Source of the DNA: Comamonadaceae bacterium
GTDB lineage: Bacteria; Pseudomonadota; Gammaproteobacteria; Burkholderiales; Burkholderiaceae_C
Assembly (NCBI GenBank): GCA_027488255.1
Contig: JAIYBZ010000026.1
Span: 62,001-126,000 of the forward strand
DNA: 64,000 bases
Direction of reading: 5' to 3'
A program made the translations under genes and the position numbers. The notes beneath the pieces were generated by a model, which was not told the origin of the DNA, searched no databases, and worked only from the letters and a program-made list of their open reading frames with translations. Positions 29,164 to 37,752 of the stretch are shown here, in pieces; the first letter of the stretch is position 1; every line of letters starts with the position of its first letter.

Positions 29164-29577
29164 TCACTTTTTCAGGCATTCCGACATGAAGGCCTTGCGC
29201 TCGTCGCCCTTTTTGCCCGTGGCTTCGGCGTTGCAGGTTTTCATCTTGCTTTGCTGAGCTTCTTTTTTGTTGGCACTCAGGCAATCCTTCATGAAGGCTT
29301 TGCGCTCATCGCCTTTTTTGCCTTCGGCCGATTTGTTGCACATGGCCATTTTGTTTTGTTGTGGGGTTTTGTCGCTGGCCGCGGTGGCGGCAGCGGCAGC
29401 GGTCGCCGCAGCAGGGGCGGCTGCAGGTGCCGCAGCAGTGGCTGCCGCCGTGGCTGGGCTAGTGGGGCCTGCGGCGAAAGCCACGCCATGGACCGAAGCC
29501 AACCCCAAAGCGAAACCGAAAGCCAAACTCGACACAGACACGGAAAAGTGATGACGCATTTTTAAGTGATGACGCAT
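29164..29577 (-). CDS. psiF: PsiF-repeat family periplasmic protein with a duplicated start
   Basis: Small exported protein of 137 residues. A signal peptide (hydrophobic core SSLAFGFALGLASV, cleavage near VAFAAG) is followed by an Ala/Pro/Thr-rich linker and two PsiF repeats, each with a Cys pair and the motif GKKGDERKAFM (near residues 90 and 122). PsiF in E. coli is phosphate-starvation induced but its function is unknown. The ATG at 29577 has the only ribosome site (AAGGGAG, eight bases upstream). The first 18 bases are repeated in frame, so the protein starts MRHHLK followed by MRHHFS; the second ATG at 29559 lacks its own ribosome site. Confidence 0.85.
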   Translation of the reverse strand: MRHHLKMRHHFSVSVSSLAFGFALGLASVHGVAFAAGPTSPATAAATAAAPAAAPAAATAAAAATAASDKTPQQNKMAMCNKSAEGKKGDERKAFMKDCLSANKKEAQQSKMKTCNAEATGKKGDERKAFMSECLKK

Positions 29578-29581
29578 TTTT
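29546..29581. repeat. 18-base perfect tandem duplication at the psiF start
   Basis: AAGTGATGACGCATTTTT occurs twice in succession (29546-29563 and 29564-29581). Read on the minus strand each copy holds an ATG and the codons for MRHH, so the repeat adds six codons and a second start. Only the outer copy keeps the natural AAGGGAG ribosome site. A perfect copy suggests a young replication-slippage event. Confidence 0.95.
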
Positions 29582-29601
29582 AATACTCCCTTAGATTGAA
29601 C

Positions 29602-29625
29602 ATGGCTGCACGGACATGCAGCCAT
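29602..29625. promoter_or_regulatory. Perfect 9-base hairpin in the psiF-argS divergent region
   Basis: ATGGCTGCA (29602-29610) pairs with TGCAGCCAT (29617-29625) around the loop CGGACA. It lies 25 bases upstream of the psiF start, between two divergent genes. No T-run follows, so it is unlikely to be a terminator; it may be an operator or an untranslated-leader hairpin of either gene. Confidence 0.45.
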
Positions 29626-29719
29626 TCATTAACGCACCATTGCCCACGGCAAACAAGCCCTCTTGTATCCGACTGTAATGACCGCGCTGGTTTCGTCCAG
29701 CCCCGTAAAATCGCACCCT

Positions 29720-31393
29720 ATGCTTTCTGCCAAACAACATTTGCTCGCGGCCTTGGCCACTGAGCTCGACAAACTCCAACCCGGCGCGGGTGCGCGTGCG
29801 GCCTTTGAATCGCCCAAAGTGGCCGCCCACGGCGACTTGGCCTGCACCGCAGCCATGCAACTGGCCAAAGCCCTCAAGCAAAACCCCCGCCAATTGGGCG
29901 AAGCGTTGCGCGAATCGCTGCTGGCCACCCCCGCCTTCCAGCAATGGGTGGACGCGATCGAGCTGGCGGGCCCCGGCTTTATCAACATCCGGCTGAAAGA
30001 TGCCGCCAAACAAGCCGTGGTGCACGAGGTCTTGCAAGCCGGCGCGCAGTTTGGCCAGCAAGCGGCAAAAGACCGCCAAGTGTTGGTGGAGTTTGTCTCG
30101 GCAAACCCTACTGGGCCTCTGCACGTGGGCCATGGCCGCCAAGCCGCTTTGGGCGACGCCATTTGCAACTTGTTGGCCACGCAAGGGGAACAGGTCTACC
30201 GCGAGTTTTATTACAACGACGCAGGGGTGCAAATCAGCACCCTGGCCCACTCCACCCAGTGGCGCGCCAAAGGGGTCAAACCGGGCGATGCCGAGTGGCC
30301 TGAAACCGCCTACAACGGCGATTACATCCAAGACATTGCGAACGACTTTTTGGCGGGCAAAACCGTCAAGTCGGACGACCGCGAGTTCACCGCCAGCGGC
30401 GATGTGAACGATTTGGACGGCATGCGGCAATTTGCAGTGGCCTATTTGCGCCGCGAACAAGACTTGGACTTGCAGGCCTTTGAAGTCAAGTTTGACAACT
30501 ACTACCTCGAGTCCAGCCTGTACACCAGCGGCAAAGTCGACGCGGCGGTGCAAAAGCTGCGCGAAGCCGGCAAAACCTACGAACAAGACGGCGCGCTGTG
30601 GCTGAAGTCGACCGACTACGGCGATGACAAAGACCGCGTGATGCGCAAAGGCGACGGCAGTTACACCTATTTTGTGCCCGATGTGGCCTACCACATCACC
30701 AAATGGGAGCGCGGTTTTTCGCGCGTGGTCAACATCCAAGGCACCGACCACCACGGCACCATTGCCCGCGTGCGGGCCGGCTTGCAAGCTGCGGGTGTGG
30801 GAATTCCTGAGGGCTACCCCGACTACGTGCTGCACACCATGGTGCGCGTGATGCGCGGTGGCGAAGAGGTCAAAATTTCCAAACGCGCAGGCAGCTACGT
30901 CACGCTGCGCGACCTGATCGAGTGGACCAGCAAAGACGCGGTGCGTTTCTTCTTGCTGTCGCGCAAACCCGATACCGAATACATCTTCGACATCGACTTG
31001 GCGCTGGCGCAAAACAACGACAACCCGGTGTACTACGTGCAGTACGCACACGCCCGCATTTGCTCGGTGCTGAGCGCTTGGGGAGGCGACATCCAAGCAT
31101 TGGCACAAGCCAACCTGTCGGCCCTGCAAAGCCCGCAGGCCCAAGCGCTGATGTTGGCCTTGGCCAAGTACCCCGAGATGCTGACCTCGGCCGCCAACGA
31201 TTTTGCGCCGCACGATGTGACGTTTTATTTGCGCGACCTGGCCTCGCAGTACCACAGCTACTACGATGCCGAGCGCATCTTGGTGGACGATGAAGCCGTC
31301 AAAACCGCTCGACTGGCCTTGGTCGCCGCCACCGCGCAGGTGCTGCGCAACGGCCTCAAGGTCTTGGGCGTTTCGGCACCTCAAAAAATGTAA
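29720..31393 (+). CDS. argS: Arginyl-tRNA synthetase
   Basis: Class I synthetase charging tRNA-Arg, 557 residues. The N-terminal Arg-tRNA-recognition domain (to about 110) is followed by the HIGH-equivalent motif [17 protein letters not shown] near residue 130, the [14 protein letters not shown] segment near 345, the KMSK-equivalent [16 protein letters not shown] near 385, and the C-terminal anticodon-binding helical domain from about 435. The ATG at 29720 begins the family start; nineteen open codons upstream are not conserved. The SPOR-domain gene follows 14 bases later. Confidence 0.97.
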   Translation: MLSAKQHLLAALATELDKLQPGAGARAAFESPKVAAHGDLACTAAMQLAKALKQNPRQLGEALRESLLATPAFQQWVDAIELAGPGFINIRLKDAAKQAVVHEVLQAGAQFGQQAAKDRQVLVEFVSANPTGPLHVGHGRQAALGDAICNLLATQGEQVYREFYYNDAGVQISTLAHSTQWRAKGVKPGDAEWPETAYNGDYIQDIANDFLAGKTVKSDDREFTASGDVNDLDGMRQFAVAYLRREQDLDLQAFEVKFDNYYLESSLYTSGKVDAAVQKLREAGKTYEQDGALWLKSTDYGDDKDRVMRKGDGSYTYFVPDVAYHITKWERGFSRVVNIQGTDHHGTIARVRAGLQAAGVGIPEGYPDYVLHTMVRVMRGGEEVKISKRAGSYVTLRDLIEWTSKDAVRFFLLSRKPDTEYIFDIDLALAQNNDNPVYYVQYAHARICSVLSAWGGDIQALAQANLSALQSPQAQALMLALAKYPEMLTSAANDFAPHDVTFYLRDLASQYHSYYDAERILVDDEAVKTARLALVAATAQVLRNGLKVLGVSAPQKM

Positions 31394-31407
31394 CAGGGAC
31401 CCTTCAT

Positions 31408-32115
31408 ATGCCACTCCACTCACAACGCGGCGGAACACTTCTTGGCTTTATCTTGGGCTTGGTGCTCGGACTGGGCGTGGCCTTGGCGGTCGCGGTTTAT
31501 GTGACCAAAGTGCCCACGCCTTTCTCCAATAAAAACCAGACGCGCAGCAACGACCAAGACGCCAAAGAAAACGAGAAAAACAAAGACTGGAACCCCAACA
31601 GCGTGCTGCAAGCCAAGCCCCCGGCCCAAGTGCCGGGCAATGCCGGCAACCCTGCGGCCACCCCTTCCGCCGGCGCTGGGGCTGAAAAAACCGCCACGCC
31701 CAATGCCCCCGCCGCCAACTCGGCTGGCGCTCCGGCCGCTCCTGCAGCAGCCCCGGCTAAACCCGCCACCGACGTCAAAACCGAGTCGCGCCCCGCCGTC
31801 ACTGCCGACCCGCTGATGGACTTGGCGAAATCAAAATCCGCCTTGTCCACGCCGGCAGAACCCGCCACGGGGGCCGACCCTTTTGATTACGTGATTCAGG
31901 TGGGGGCGTTCCGTACCAACGCCGACGCCGATGCTCAAAAAACCAAACTGGCCGCAATGGGCTTAGAGGCCAAGGTCTCTGAGCGCGACCAAGCCGGACG
32001 CAGCGTGTTCCGTGTACGCTTGGGCCCGTTCAGTGACAAAGCCGCCGCCGAAAAAGTGCGCTTGCGCCTGGAAAGCAGTGGCATCGAAAACACCTTGGTG
32101 CGTGTACAACGTTGA
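31408..32115 (+). CDS. SPOR-domain protein (FtsN-like)
   Basis: Membrane-anchored cell-wall protein of 235 residues. A short cytoplasmic start is followed by one transmembrane helix (FILGLVLGLGVALAVAVYVT, residues about 12-31), a long Ala/Pro-rich disordered linker (to about 150), and a C-terminal SPOR domain starting DYVIQVGAFRTNADADAQKTK and ending IENTLVRVQR. SPOR domains bind denuded septal peptidoglycan, so the protein probably acts at the division site. It is downstream of argS and upstream of dsbA, a common Comamonadaceae order. It may be the FtsN counterpart; divisome partners are not here. Confidence 0.87.
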   Translation: MPLHSQRGGTLLGFILGLVLGLGVALAVAVYVTKVPTPFSNKNQTRSNDQDAKENEKNKDWNPNSVLQAKPPAQVPGNAGNPAATPSAGAGAEKTATPNAPAANSAGAPAAPAAAPAKPATDVKTESRPAVTADPLMDLAKSKSALSTPAEPATGADPFDYVIQVGAFRTNADADAQKTKLAAMGLEAKVSERDQAGRSVFRVRLGPFSDKAAAEKVRLRLESSGIENTLVRVQR

Positions 32116-32138
32116 CCCCTCCCCTTTGGAGCCCTTGC

Positions 32139-32783
32139 ATGAAACGCCGTTATTTCTCTTCCGCCCTGATCGCCACCACCGCTTGGCTCAGCAGCTCAGC
32201 CAGTTGGGCGCAGGCCGCTTTGTTCAGGTCAGGCAAAGACTTTTTCACTTTGGACCGCCCGGTTGCCACCGAAGCAGGCACTGGAAAAATTGAAGTCATC
32301 GAGTTCTTTTGGTACAGCTGCCCACACTGCTTTGCCTTCGAGCCTGCGTTTGCACAATGGGTGAAAAATGCCCCCAAAGACGTGGTGGTTCGCCGCATTC
32401 CGGTCTCGTTCCGCGATGACTTTGCGCCCCAGCAGCGCTTGTTTTTCACCTTGGAAGCCATGAACTTGCTGGACTCTCTGCATGTCAAAGTGTTCAACGC
32501 CGTGCATGTCGAAAAACAGCCGCTGAACACCGATGCCAGCATCTTGGCGTGGGCGCAAAAACAAGGCGTGGACAAAGCCAAGTTTGAAGAAACCTACAAA
32601 TCGTTTGGCGTGGCCAGCAAACTCAAGCGGGCTGTGCAGTTGCAAAACGATTTCAAGGTGGAAGGCGTGCCATCTTTGGGCGTTGCTGGTCGCTTCTACA
32701 CCGACGGCAGCTTGGCCGGCAATATGGACCGCGCCCTGAAGGTGGCCGAATTTTTGATTGCCCAAGCCAGACAAGGTCGCTGA
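32139..32783 (+). CDS. dsbA: Thiol:disulfide interchange protein DsbA
   Basis: Periplasmic dithiol oxidase of 214 residues introducing disulfides into exported proteins. A signal peptide (basic MKRR, hydrophobic core, cleavage near SWAQA) precedes the thioredoxin fold. The active site is FFWYSCPHCFAFEP near residue 60, with the CPHC loop of DsbA, and the cis-Pro loop is VEGVPSLGVAGRF near 180. The ATG at 32139 restores the signal peptide; upstream codons overlap the SPOR gene. An intrinsic terminator lies 28 bases after its stop. Confidence 0.95.
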   Translation: MKRRYFSSALIATTAWLSSSASWAQAALFRSGKDFFTLDRPVATEAGTGKIEVIEFFWYSCPHCFAFEPAFAQWVKNAPKDVVVRRIPVSFRDDFAPQQRLFFTLEAMNLLDSLHVKVFNAVHVEKQPLNTDASILAWAQKQGVDKAKFEETYKSFGVASKLKRAVQLQNDFKVEGVPSLGVAGRFYTDGSLAGNMDRALKVAEFLIAQARQGR

Positions 32784-32810
32784 TCGCCATTGAGGCCGTT
32801 CTTGACCGCC

Positions 32811-32841
32811 AGCCCGCCCTGTCAACAGGCGGGCTTTTTTT
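32811..32841 (+). terminator. Intrinsic terminator after dsbA
   Basis: The stem AGCCCGCC (32811-32818) pairs with GGCGGGCT (32828-32835) around the loop CTGTCAACA and is followed by a run of T to 32841. It ends the argS-SPOR-dsbA transcript, so lptA should have its own promoter in the following 75 bases. Confidence 0.92.
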
Positions 32842-32863
32842 ATGCGCGAATGGCCCACGCCTA

Positions 32864-32892
32864 CTGGATTTCAGCTGGCAAGCCCCTACAAT
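32864..32892 (+). promoter_or_regulatory. lptA: Candidate promoter for lptA-lptB-rpoN
   Basis: A TACAAT -10 element lies at 32887-32892 in the gap between the dsbA terminator and lptA. A weak -35 match (CTGGAT, 32864-32869) is 17 bases upstream. The -10 is 23 bases from the lptA ATG. The -35 is poor, so the call is tentative. Confidence 0.4.
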
Positions 32893-32914
32893 CAGCCCGT
32901 CTTCAGCAAGATTC

Positions 32915-33601
32915 ATGCCCTCAATGAAATACCTCCGCGCCATTGGCTTCATCTTCTCGGGGATCGGCTTGCTTGGCATGCCCGCGTGGGCCGAAAAAGC
33001 AGACCGCGACAAGCCCATGCACATCGAAGCGGACGCCATGCGGCATGACGAAAACAAATTGCTCACCCATTTCACAGGCCAAGTGGTGGCGGTGAAAGGC
33101 ACCATGGTCTTGCGCGGCGCGCGCATGGAAGTGCAGCAAGACAAAGAAGGGCAACAAATTGCCCACATCTGGGCGGCCCCCAACGAACGGGTGTTCTTCC
33201 GCCAAAAACGCGAAGGCCTTGATGAATTCACCGAGGGCGAAGGTGAGATGGCCATCTATGACAGCAAAGCCGATGTGGTCACCTTGATCCAGCGCGCCGA
33301 AGTGCGCATCTTGCGTGGCACGGTGTTGGCCGACCAACTGAATGGCCAGAAAATTGTTTTCAACAACACCACCGAAGTGATGACGGTGGACGGCATGCCC
33401 AAAGGCGCCAAAGGCGGTGACCTGCGCGACCAGCGCGTGCGCGCCGTGCTCACCCCTCGCAAAACCAGCGCCAGCACGGCCGCCACTGCGCCCGCCACTG
33501 CGCCCGCTACTGCGTCCGCTACTGCGCCCGCCACGGGGTCCAACATCGCGCCTCCTGCACTGCGGACCAGTCCCAGCACGGGCGAAAGCAAAAAACCATG
33601 A
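32915..33601 (+). CDS. lptA: Lipopolysaccharide transport protein LptA
   Basis: Periplasmic bridge protein carrying LPS between inner and outer membrane, 228 residues. A signal peptide ([22 protein letters not shown]) is followed by the OstA-type jelly-roll: [26 protein letters not shown] near residue 38, then [21 protein letters not shown]. The C-terminus is a 45-residue Ala/Thr/Pro tail made from a tandem repeat, which is odd for LptA. The ATG at 32915 or the one at 32924 could be used. lptC, often just upstream, is absent here. Stop overlaps lptB (ATGA). Confidence 0.93.
   Translation: MPSMKYLRAIGFIFSGIGLLGMPAWAEKADRDKPMHIEADAMRHDENKLLTHFTGQVVAVKGTMVLRGARMEVQQDKEGQQIAHIWAAPNERVFFRQKREGLDEFTEGEGEMAIYDSKADVVTLIQRAEVRILRGTVLADQLNGQKIVFNNTTEVMTVDGMPKGAKGGDLRDQRVRAVLTPRKTSASTAATAPATAPATASATAPATGSNIAPPALRTSPSTGESKKP
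33482..33529 (+). repeat. Four 12-base tandem repeats coding the LptA tail
   Basis: Four in-frame copies of GCCACTGCGCCC (two with one or two changes: GCTACTGCGTCC and GCTACTGCGCCC) encode repeated Ala-Thr-Ala-Pro/Ser blocks near the LptA C-terminus. Copy number is likely to vary by slippage, changing tail length without a frameshift. Confidence 0.85.
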
Positions 33602-34356
33602 GTGAACTCCCCGTGCCCAGCCGACTCGAGGCGCACCATCTGCAAAAAGCCTATGGCAGCCGGCAAGTGGTGCATGACGTGTCGGTGCAAGTGGGCAAGG
33701 GCGAAGTGGTCGGCCTGCTGGGCCCCAATGGCGCAGGCAAAACCACCTCGTTCTACATGATCGTGGGCTTGGTCAGGGGCGATGGCGGTCAGATATTGAT
33801 TGACGGTGAAGATGTCACGCGCATGCCCATTCACAAGCGTTCACGCATGGGCTTGTCTTACCTGCCGCAAGAAGCCTCTATTTTTCGCAAACTGAGCGTG
33901 GCCGACAATGTGCGCGCCATCTTGGAGTTGCAAACCGACGAGCAAGGCCACGCCCTGTCATCGGCTGCGATTGAAAAACGCCTCGATGAACTGTTGGCCG
34001 ATTTGCGTGTCGACCACCTGCGCAACTCCCCTGCCGTGGCCTTGTCGGGAGGCGAGCGCCGCCGGGTTGAAATTGCGCGTGCGCTGGCCACCGACCCGCG
34101 CTTTATTTTGTTGGACGAGCCTTTTGCGGGCATCGACCCGATCGCGGTGATTGAGATTCAGCGCATCATCGCCTTCCTGAAACAACGCGGCATTGGGGTG
34201 CTGATCACCGACCACAACGTGCGCGAAACGCTGGGCATTTGCGACCACGCCTACATCATCAGCGAAGGGCGCGTGCTGGCGGCCGGCACGCCCGATGAGA
34301 TCGTCAGCAATGCCGATGTGCGCCGGGTGTATTTGGGCGAACACTTCCGCATGTGA
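33598..34356 (+). CDS. lptB: LPS export ABC transporter ATP-binding protein LptB
   Basis: Cytoplasmic ATPase of the LptBFGC exporter, 252 residues. Walker [20 protein letters not shown] near residue 42, Q-loop [17 protein letters not shown] near 90, signature [15 protein letters not shown] near 148, Walker [17 protein letters not shown] near 168, and the switch His in [13 protein letters not shown] near 203. The final segment [10 protein letters not shown] is typical of LptB. It overlaps lptA by four bases and precedes rpoN, a standard proteobacterial order. Confidence 0.97.
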   Translation: MSELPVPSRLEAHHLQKAYGSRQVVHDVSVQVGKGEVVGLLGPNGAGKTTSFYMIVGLVRGDGGQILIDGEDVTRMPIHKRSRMGLSYLPQEASIFRKLSVADNVRAILELQTDEQGHALSSAAIEKRLDELLADLRVDHLRNSPAVALSGGERRRVEIARALATDPRFILLDEPFAGIDPIAVIEIQRIIAFLKQRGIGVLITDHNVRETLGICDHAYIISEGRVLAAGTPDEIVSNADVRRVYLGEHFRM

Positions 34357-34393
34357 TGAACCAGCGTCGCCTCCACGACACGAGAACACAGCC

Positions 34394-35935
34394 ATGAAAC
34401 CCGGTCTGTCGCTTCGCATGTCCCAGCACCTGGCGCTCACGCCCCAGTTGCAACAATCGATTCGTCTGCTGCAACTGTCCACCCTGGAGTTGTCGCAAGA
34501 AGTCGACCAGATGCTGGACGAAAACCCGTTCTTGGAACGCAGCGAAGACGAAGCCCCCATGGAAGCGTTTGGGCTGGAGCAAAGCGACACCTATGTCAGC
34601 TTGGGCGACCGCGTGAGCGAAAGCGCCAGCACCACCAGCAGCAGCGACGACAACGCCAACGAAACCCGCGACGAAGCCGTGACCGATGTGGCCGAAAGCT
34701 GGGAAGGCGATGGCAGCGTGGACATGCGCCCAGACGACAGCGAATGGGGCGGCGATGCGGGGCCACGCCAAAAGAACGGCGAAGAGACGGCCGACGCCAT
34801 CGACCTGGCCCGCAGCAGCGGCTCGCTCACCGACTTTTTGCACCGCCAAGCCTTGTCACTGCGCTTGTCGGAGATTGACCGAGCAGCGCTGCGCTTTTTG
34901 ATCGAATCGCTGAACGACGACGGCTACCTCACCGACAGCCTGCCCGAGTTGGCCGCCAGTTTGGCGGGCACGGACGACGAAGAACAACTCGACGAACTGG
35001 TGCACCGTTTCACCGTGGCGCTGAGCTTGTTGCAATCGCTCGAGCCCGTGGGCGTGGGCGCGCGTGACTTGGCGGAATGCATGCGCATTCAAATCAAGGC
35101 CATGCTGAAAGAAGACCCTGAAGACGACATCGCACAAGCGGCATTGGCCATCTGCGCTCAGCCGCTCGAGATGCTGGCCAAACGCGATTTCAAACGCTTG
35201 GCTGTGGCCTGTGGGCTGGACGAGTCGGTGGTCAAAGCGGCCATCCCCTTCATTGCGCGGCTTGAGCCCAAACCCGGCCGGCCGTTTGTGCAAGCCGAGC
35301 AAAACGTCATCATCCCCGATGTGTTGGTGACCAACACCAGCAAATCGGCCACGCCCAAGTTTCGTGTGCAGCTCAATCCCGATGTCATGCCCAAACTGCG
35401 GGTGCACGACATTTATGCCAACGCGCTGCGCGGCGGCAAAGGCGACCACCACGCGGGCTTGCAACAGCGCCTGCAAGAAGCGCGGTGGTTCATCAAGAAT
35501 ATTCAGCAGCGCTTTGACACCATCTTGCGCGTGTCCACCGCCATCGTGGAACGGCAAAAGAATTTTCTGACGCACGGTGAATTGGCCATGCGCCCCTTGG
35601 TCTTGCGCGAGATTGCCGACGAGTTGGGCATGCACGAGTCGACCATCAGCCGCGTCACCACCGCCAAATACATGGCCACGCCGCAAGGCACCTTTGAGCT
35701 GAAATATTTCTTTGGCTCGGGGCTTGGCACCGACAGCGGCAGCGCCGCATCGAGCACCGCGGTGCGCGCCTTGATCAAACAATTTGTGGCCGCCGAAAAA
35801 CCTGCCAAACCGCTGTCGGACAACCAGATTTCTGAAATGCTGAAAGAGCAAGGCATCGATTGCGCGCGCCGCACCGTGGCCAAATACCGCGAAGCCCTGA
35901 AGATCGCCCCTGCGAATTTGCGCAAAACCCTGTGA
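34394..35935 (+). CDS. rpoN: RNA polymerase sigma-54 factor
   Basis: Sigma-N factor for nitrogen, carbon and stress genes that need ATP-driven activators; 513 residues. Region I (LRMSQHLALTPQLQQSIRLLQLSTLEL) binds activators, an acidic linker follows (about residues 60-140), then the core-binding domain, HTH (ILREIADELGMHESTISRVTTAKYM near 415) and the RpoN box ARRTVAKYREAL near the end. The ATG at 34394 starts region I; the open frame upstream overlaps lptB. It is 37 bases after lptB and is probably transcribed with it. Instead of hpf and PTS genes, a THUMP methyltransferase follows. Confidence 0.96.
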   Translation: MKPGLSLRMSQHLALTPQLQQSIRLLQLSTLELSQEVDQMLDENPFLERSEDEAPMEAFGLEQSDTYVSLGDRVSESASTTSSSDDNANETRDEAVTDVAESWEGDGSVDMRPDDSEWGGDAGPRQKNGEETADAIDLARSSGSLTDFLHRQALSLRLSEIDRAALRFLIESLNDDGYLTDSLPELAASLAGTDDEEQLDELVHRFTVALSLLQSLEPVGVGARDLAECMRIQIKAMLKEDPEDDIAQAALAICAQPLEMLAKRDFKRLAVACGLDESVVKAAIPFIARLEPKPGRPFVQAEQNVIIPDVLVTNTSKSATPKFRVQLNPDVMPKLRVHDIYANALRGGKGDHHAGLQQRLQEARWFIKNIQQRFDTILRVSTAIVERQKNFLTHGELAMRPLVLREIADELGMHESTISRVTTAKYMATPQGTFELKYFFGSGLGTDSGSAASSTAVRALIKQFVAAEKPAKPLSDNQISEMLKEQGIDCARRTVAKYREALKIAPANLRKTL

Positions 35936-35945
35936 GATTGACTCA

Positions 35946-37271
35946 GTGAATTCATTGAACCTGTTCATGCCTTGCGCCGCTGGCGTCGAGGGCTTTTTGG
36001 CCGACGAGGTGCACGCCATCACCGGCCTCACAGGGCACGACTTGCTGACCGGGCGCGGGGGCGTCATGGCCCGTGCATCTTGGCGCGATGCGTTGCGCAT
36101 CAACCTGCACAGCCGCCTCACCCAACGCGTCTTGGTGCAACTGTCGGTCACCGACTACCGCAGCGAAAACGACCTGTACCACGCCGCCAGCGAGGTGGCT
36201 TGGGAAATTTGGTTCACGCCCAAACAGACTTTCAAAATCGACATCACGGCGCAGCACAGCCCGCTGAACAGCCTGAACTTTGCGGCGCTGAAAATCAAAG
36301 ACGCCGTGGCCGACCGCTTTCGCGCCAAGCGCGGCGAGCGCCCCAGCGTAGACACCGCCCGTCCCGATGTGCGCATTTATGCGCACCTCACACCCGAGAC
36401 GCTCACGCTGTACATCGACACCTCGGGAGAGCCTTTGTTCAAACGGGGTTGGCGCACAGACAAAGGCGACGCCCCCTTAAAGGAAACCTTGGCCGCGGCC
36501 ATGTTGGCGGCCAGCGGCTGGGATGCCACCGTGCCGCTGTACGACCCCTGCTGCGGCAGTGGCACCATTTCGATTGAGGCGGCACAAATCGCTTGCGGCA
36601 TTGCGCCTGGTTTGCAGCGCCGCTTTGGCTTTGAAAAACTGTTGCCCTTCCAAAACCATGTGTGGCAAGGCCTGATTGAAGAAGCGCGCGATTTAGAGCA
36701 CGCACCCACCGCCCCCGTTTTTGGCAGCGATGTGGCATTTCGCATGGTTGACTTTGCCGAGCGCAACGCCGAGCGCGCTGGCGTCTCGGGTGTGATCGAG
36801 TTCCGCGGGGGCGATGCCTTGCAGCGCATGCCACCCAGCGAAACCCCTGGCCTGATGCTGCTCAACCCGCCTTACGGCGAGCGGATTGCCGCCGCCGGTG
36901 TGGCGGGCCGTGGCCGCGACAGCTTTCAGCCGGGCGCATTGGCCGATGCCCGCGCCCAGCGGGGTGCTGCCAACCCCACACACCACCGCGAGACCGCACA
37001 GACCGACGACGGCGGTGATTTCTTTGCGCAACTGGCCAGCCACTGGAAGAAAAACTACAGCGGTTGGAGCGCCTGGATGCTCACGCCCGACTTGAAGCTG
37101 CCCAGCAAAATGCGCTTGAAGGAATCGCGCCGCGTGCCCCTGTGGAACGGCCCCATCGAATGCCGCCTGTTCCGTTTTGACATGATCAAAGGCAGTCTCA
37201 AGCGCCCATCCACAGACTCGCCGAACGACGCTCTTTCTGGGCCTTCAGGCCCTGCCAACGCCACCCCATGA
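35946..37271 (+). CDS. THUMP-domain class I rRNA methyltransferase (RlmL/YcbY N-terminal half-like)
   Basis: SAM-dependent enzyme of 441 residues, probably making m2G in 23S rRNA. The N-terminal ferredoxin-like/THUMP region (CAAGVEGFLADEV, then SLNFAALKIKDAVADRFR near residue 115) is followed by a Rossmann fold with SAM-binding DPCCGSGTISIEAAQIA near 200 and the catalytic motif MLLNPPYGERI near 305. The N-terminus of the family is reached with a GTG at 35946; an ATG at MPCAAGVE would cut into the fold. It corresponds to half of the E. coli RlmKL fusion. Stop overlaps the next gene (ATGA). Confidence 0.85.
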   Translation: MNSLNLFMPCAAGVEGFLADEVHAITGLTGHDLLTGRGGVMARASWRDALRINLHSRLTQRVLVQLSVTDYRSENDLYHAASEVAWEIWFTPKQTFKIDITAQHSPLNSLNFAALKIKDAVADRFRAKRGERPSVDTARPDVRIYAHLTPETLTLYIDTSGEPLFKRGWRTDKGDAPLKETLAAAMLAASGWDATVPLYDPCCGSGTISIEAAQIACGIAPGLQRRFGFEKLLPFQNHVWQGLIEEARDLEHAPTAPVFGSDVAFRMVDFAERNAERAGVSGVIEFRGGDALQRMPPSETPGLMLLNPPYGERIAAAGVAGRGRDSFQPGALADARAQRGAANPTHHRETAQTDDGGDFFAQLASHWKKNYSGWSAWMLTPDLKLPSKMRLKESRRVPLWNGPIECRLFRFDMIKGSLKRPSTDSPNDALSGPSGPANATP

Positions 37272-37705
37272 ACCCCGCTTCGGCCGACAGCACGCCCGCA
37301 CGCCGCGTGTTGGACACCAACATCGTGCTGGACCTGTGGGTGTTTGACGAACCCCAGGCCGAAGCCCTGCGCGAGAGCGTCGAGCGCGGCCACACGCATT
37401 GGCTGGCCACTGCCGCCATGCGCGAAGAGCTGGCGCGCGTGCTGGCTTACCCCCAAATTGTGAAACGCCTCACGCACCGCGCGCTGCCGGCCAGCGCGGT
37501 GTTGGGCCAATTTGACCGTTGGGCGCAACTGCAGCCCGATGCCCCCAAAGCCCCGTGTGTCTGCAAAGACCCGGACGACCAAAAATTCATTGATTTGGCC
37601 GTGTGCCACAGCGCAGCGTTGCACAGCAAAGACCACCATGTCTTGTGCATGCGCAAGCGACTGGAGCGCTGCGGGGTGGCACTCAACCCCACACCCATCG
37701 CCTGA
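37268..37705 (+). CDS. PIN-domain protein (putative toxin component, VapC-like)
   Basis: 145-residue PIN domain, a Mg2+-dependent ribonuclease fold. Conserved acids are visible: [13 protein letters not shown] at residue 14, a Glu in [12 protein letters not shown] near 52, and [12 protein letters not shown] near 100. It matches the annotated group of putative toxin components, PIN family. No antitoxin-like small gene is adjacent; instead it is coupled by a four-base overlap to the rRNA methyltransferase upstream, which argues for a housekeeping nuclease or an orphan toxin. Target unknown. Confidence 0.82.
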   Translation: MNPASADSTPARRVLDTNIVLDLWVFDEPQAEALRESVERGHTHWLATAAMREELARVLAYPQIVKRLTHRALPASAVLGQFDRWAQLQPDAPKAPCVCKDPDDQKFIDLAVCHSAALHSKDHHVLCMRKRLERCGVALNPTPIA

Positions 37706-37752
37706 AAACCCCTTCGCCCCCTGAGAAACCTTTTGCTCTGAAGAGAACCCCC

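Noticed and set aside
29591-31438. A 615-codon minus-strand frame opposite argS
   Set aside because: Composition is artefactual and argS has HIGH and KMSK-type motifs across the same bases.
33482-33529. Possible CRISPR or regulatory repeat array
   Set aside because: The 12-base units are contiguous, in frame with lptA, and have no spacers.
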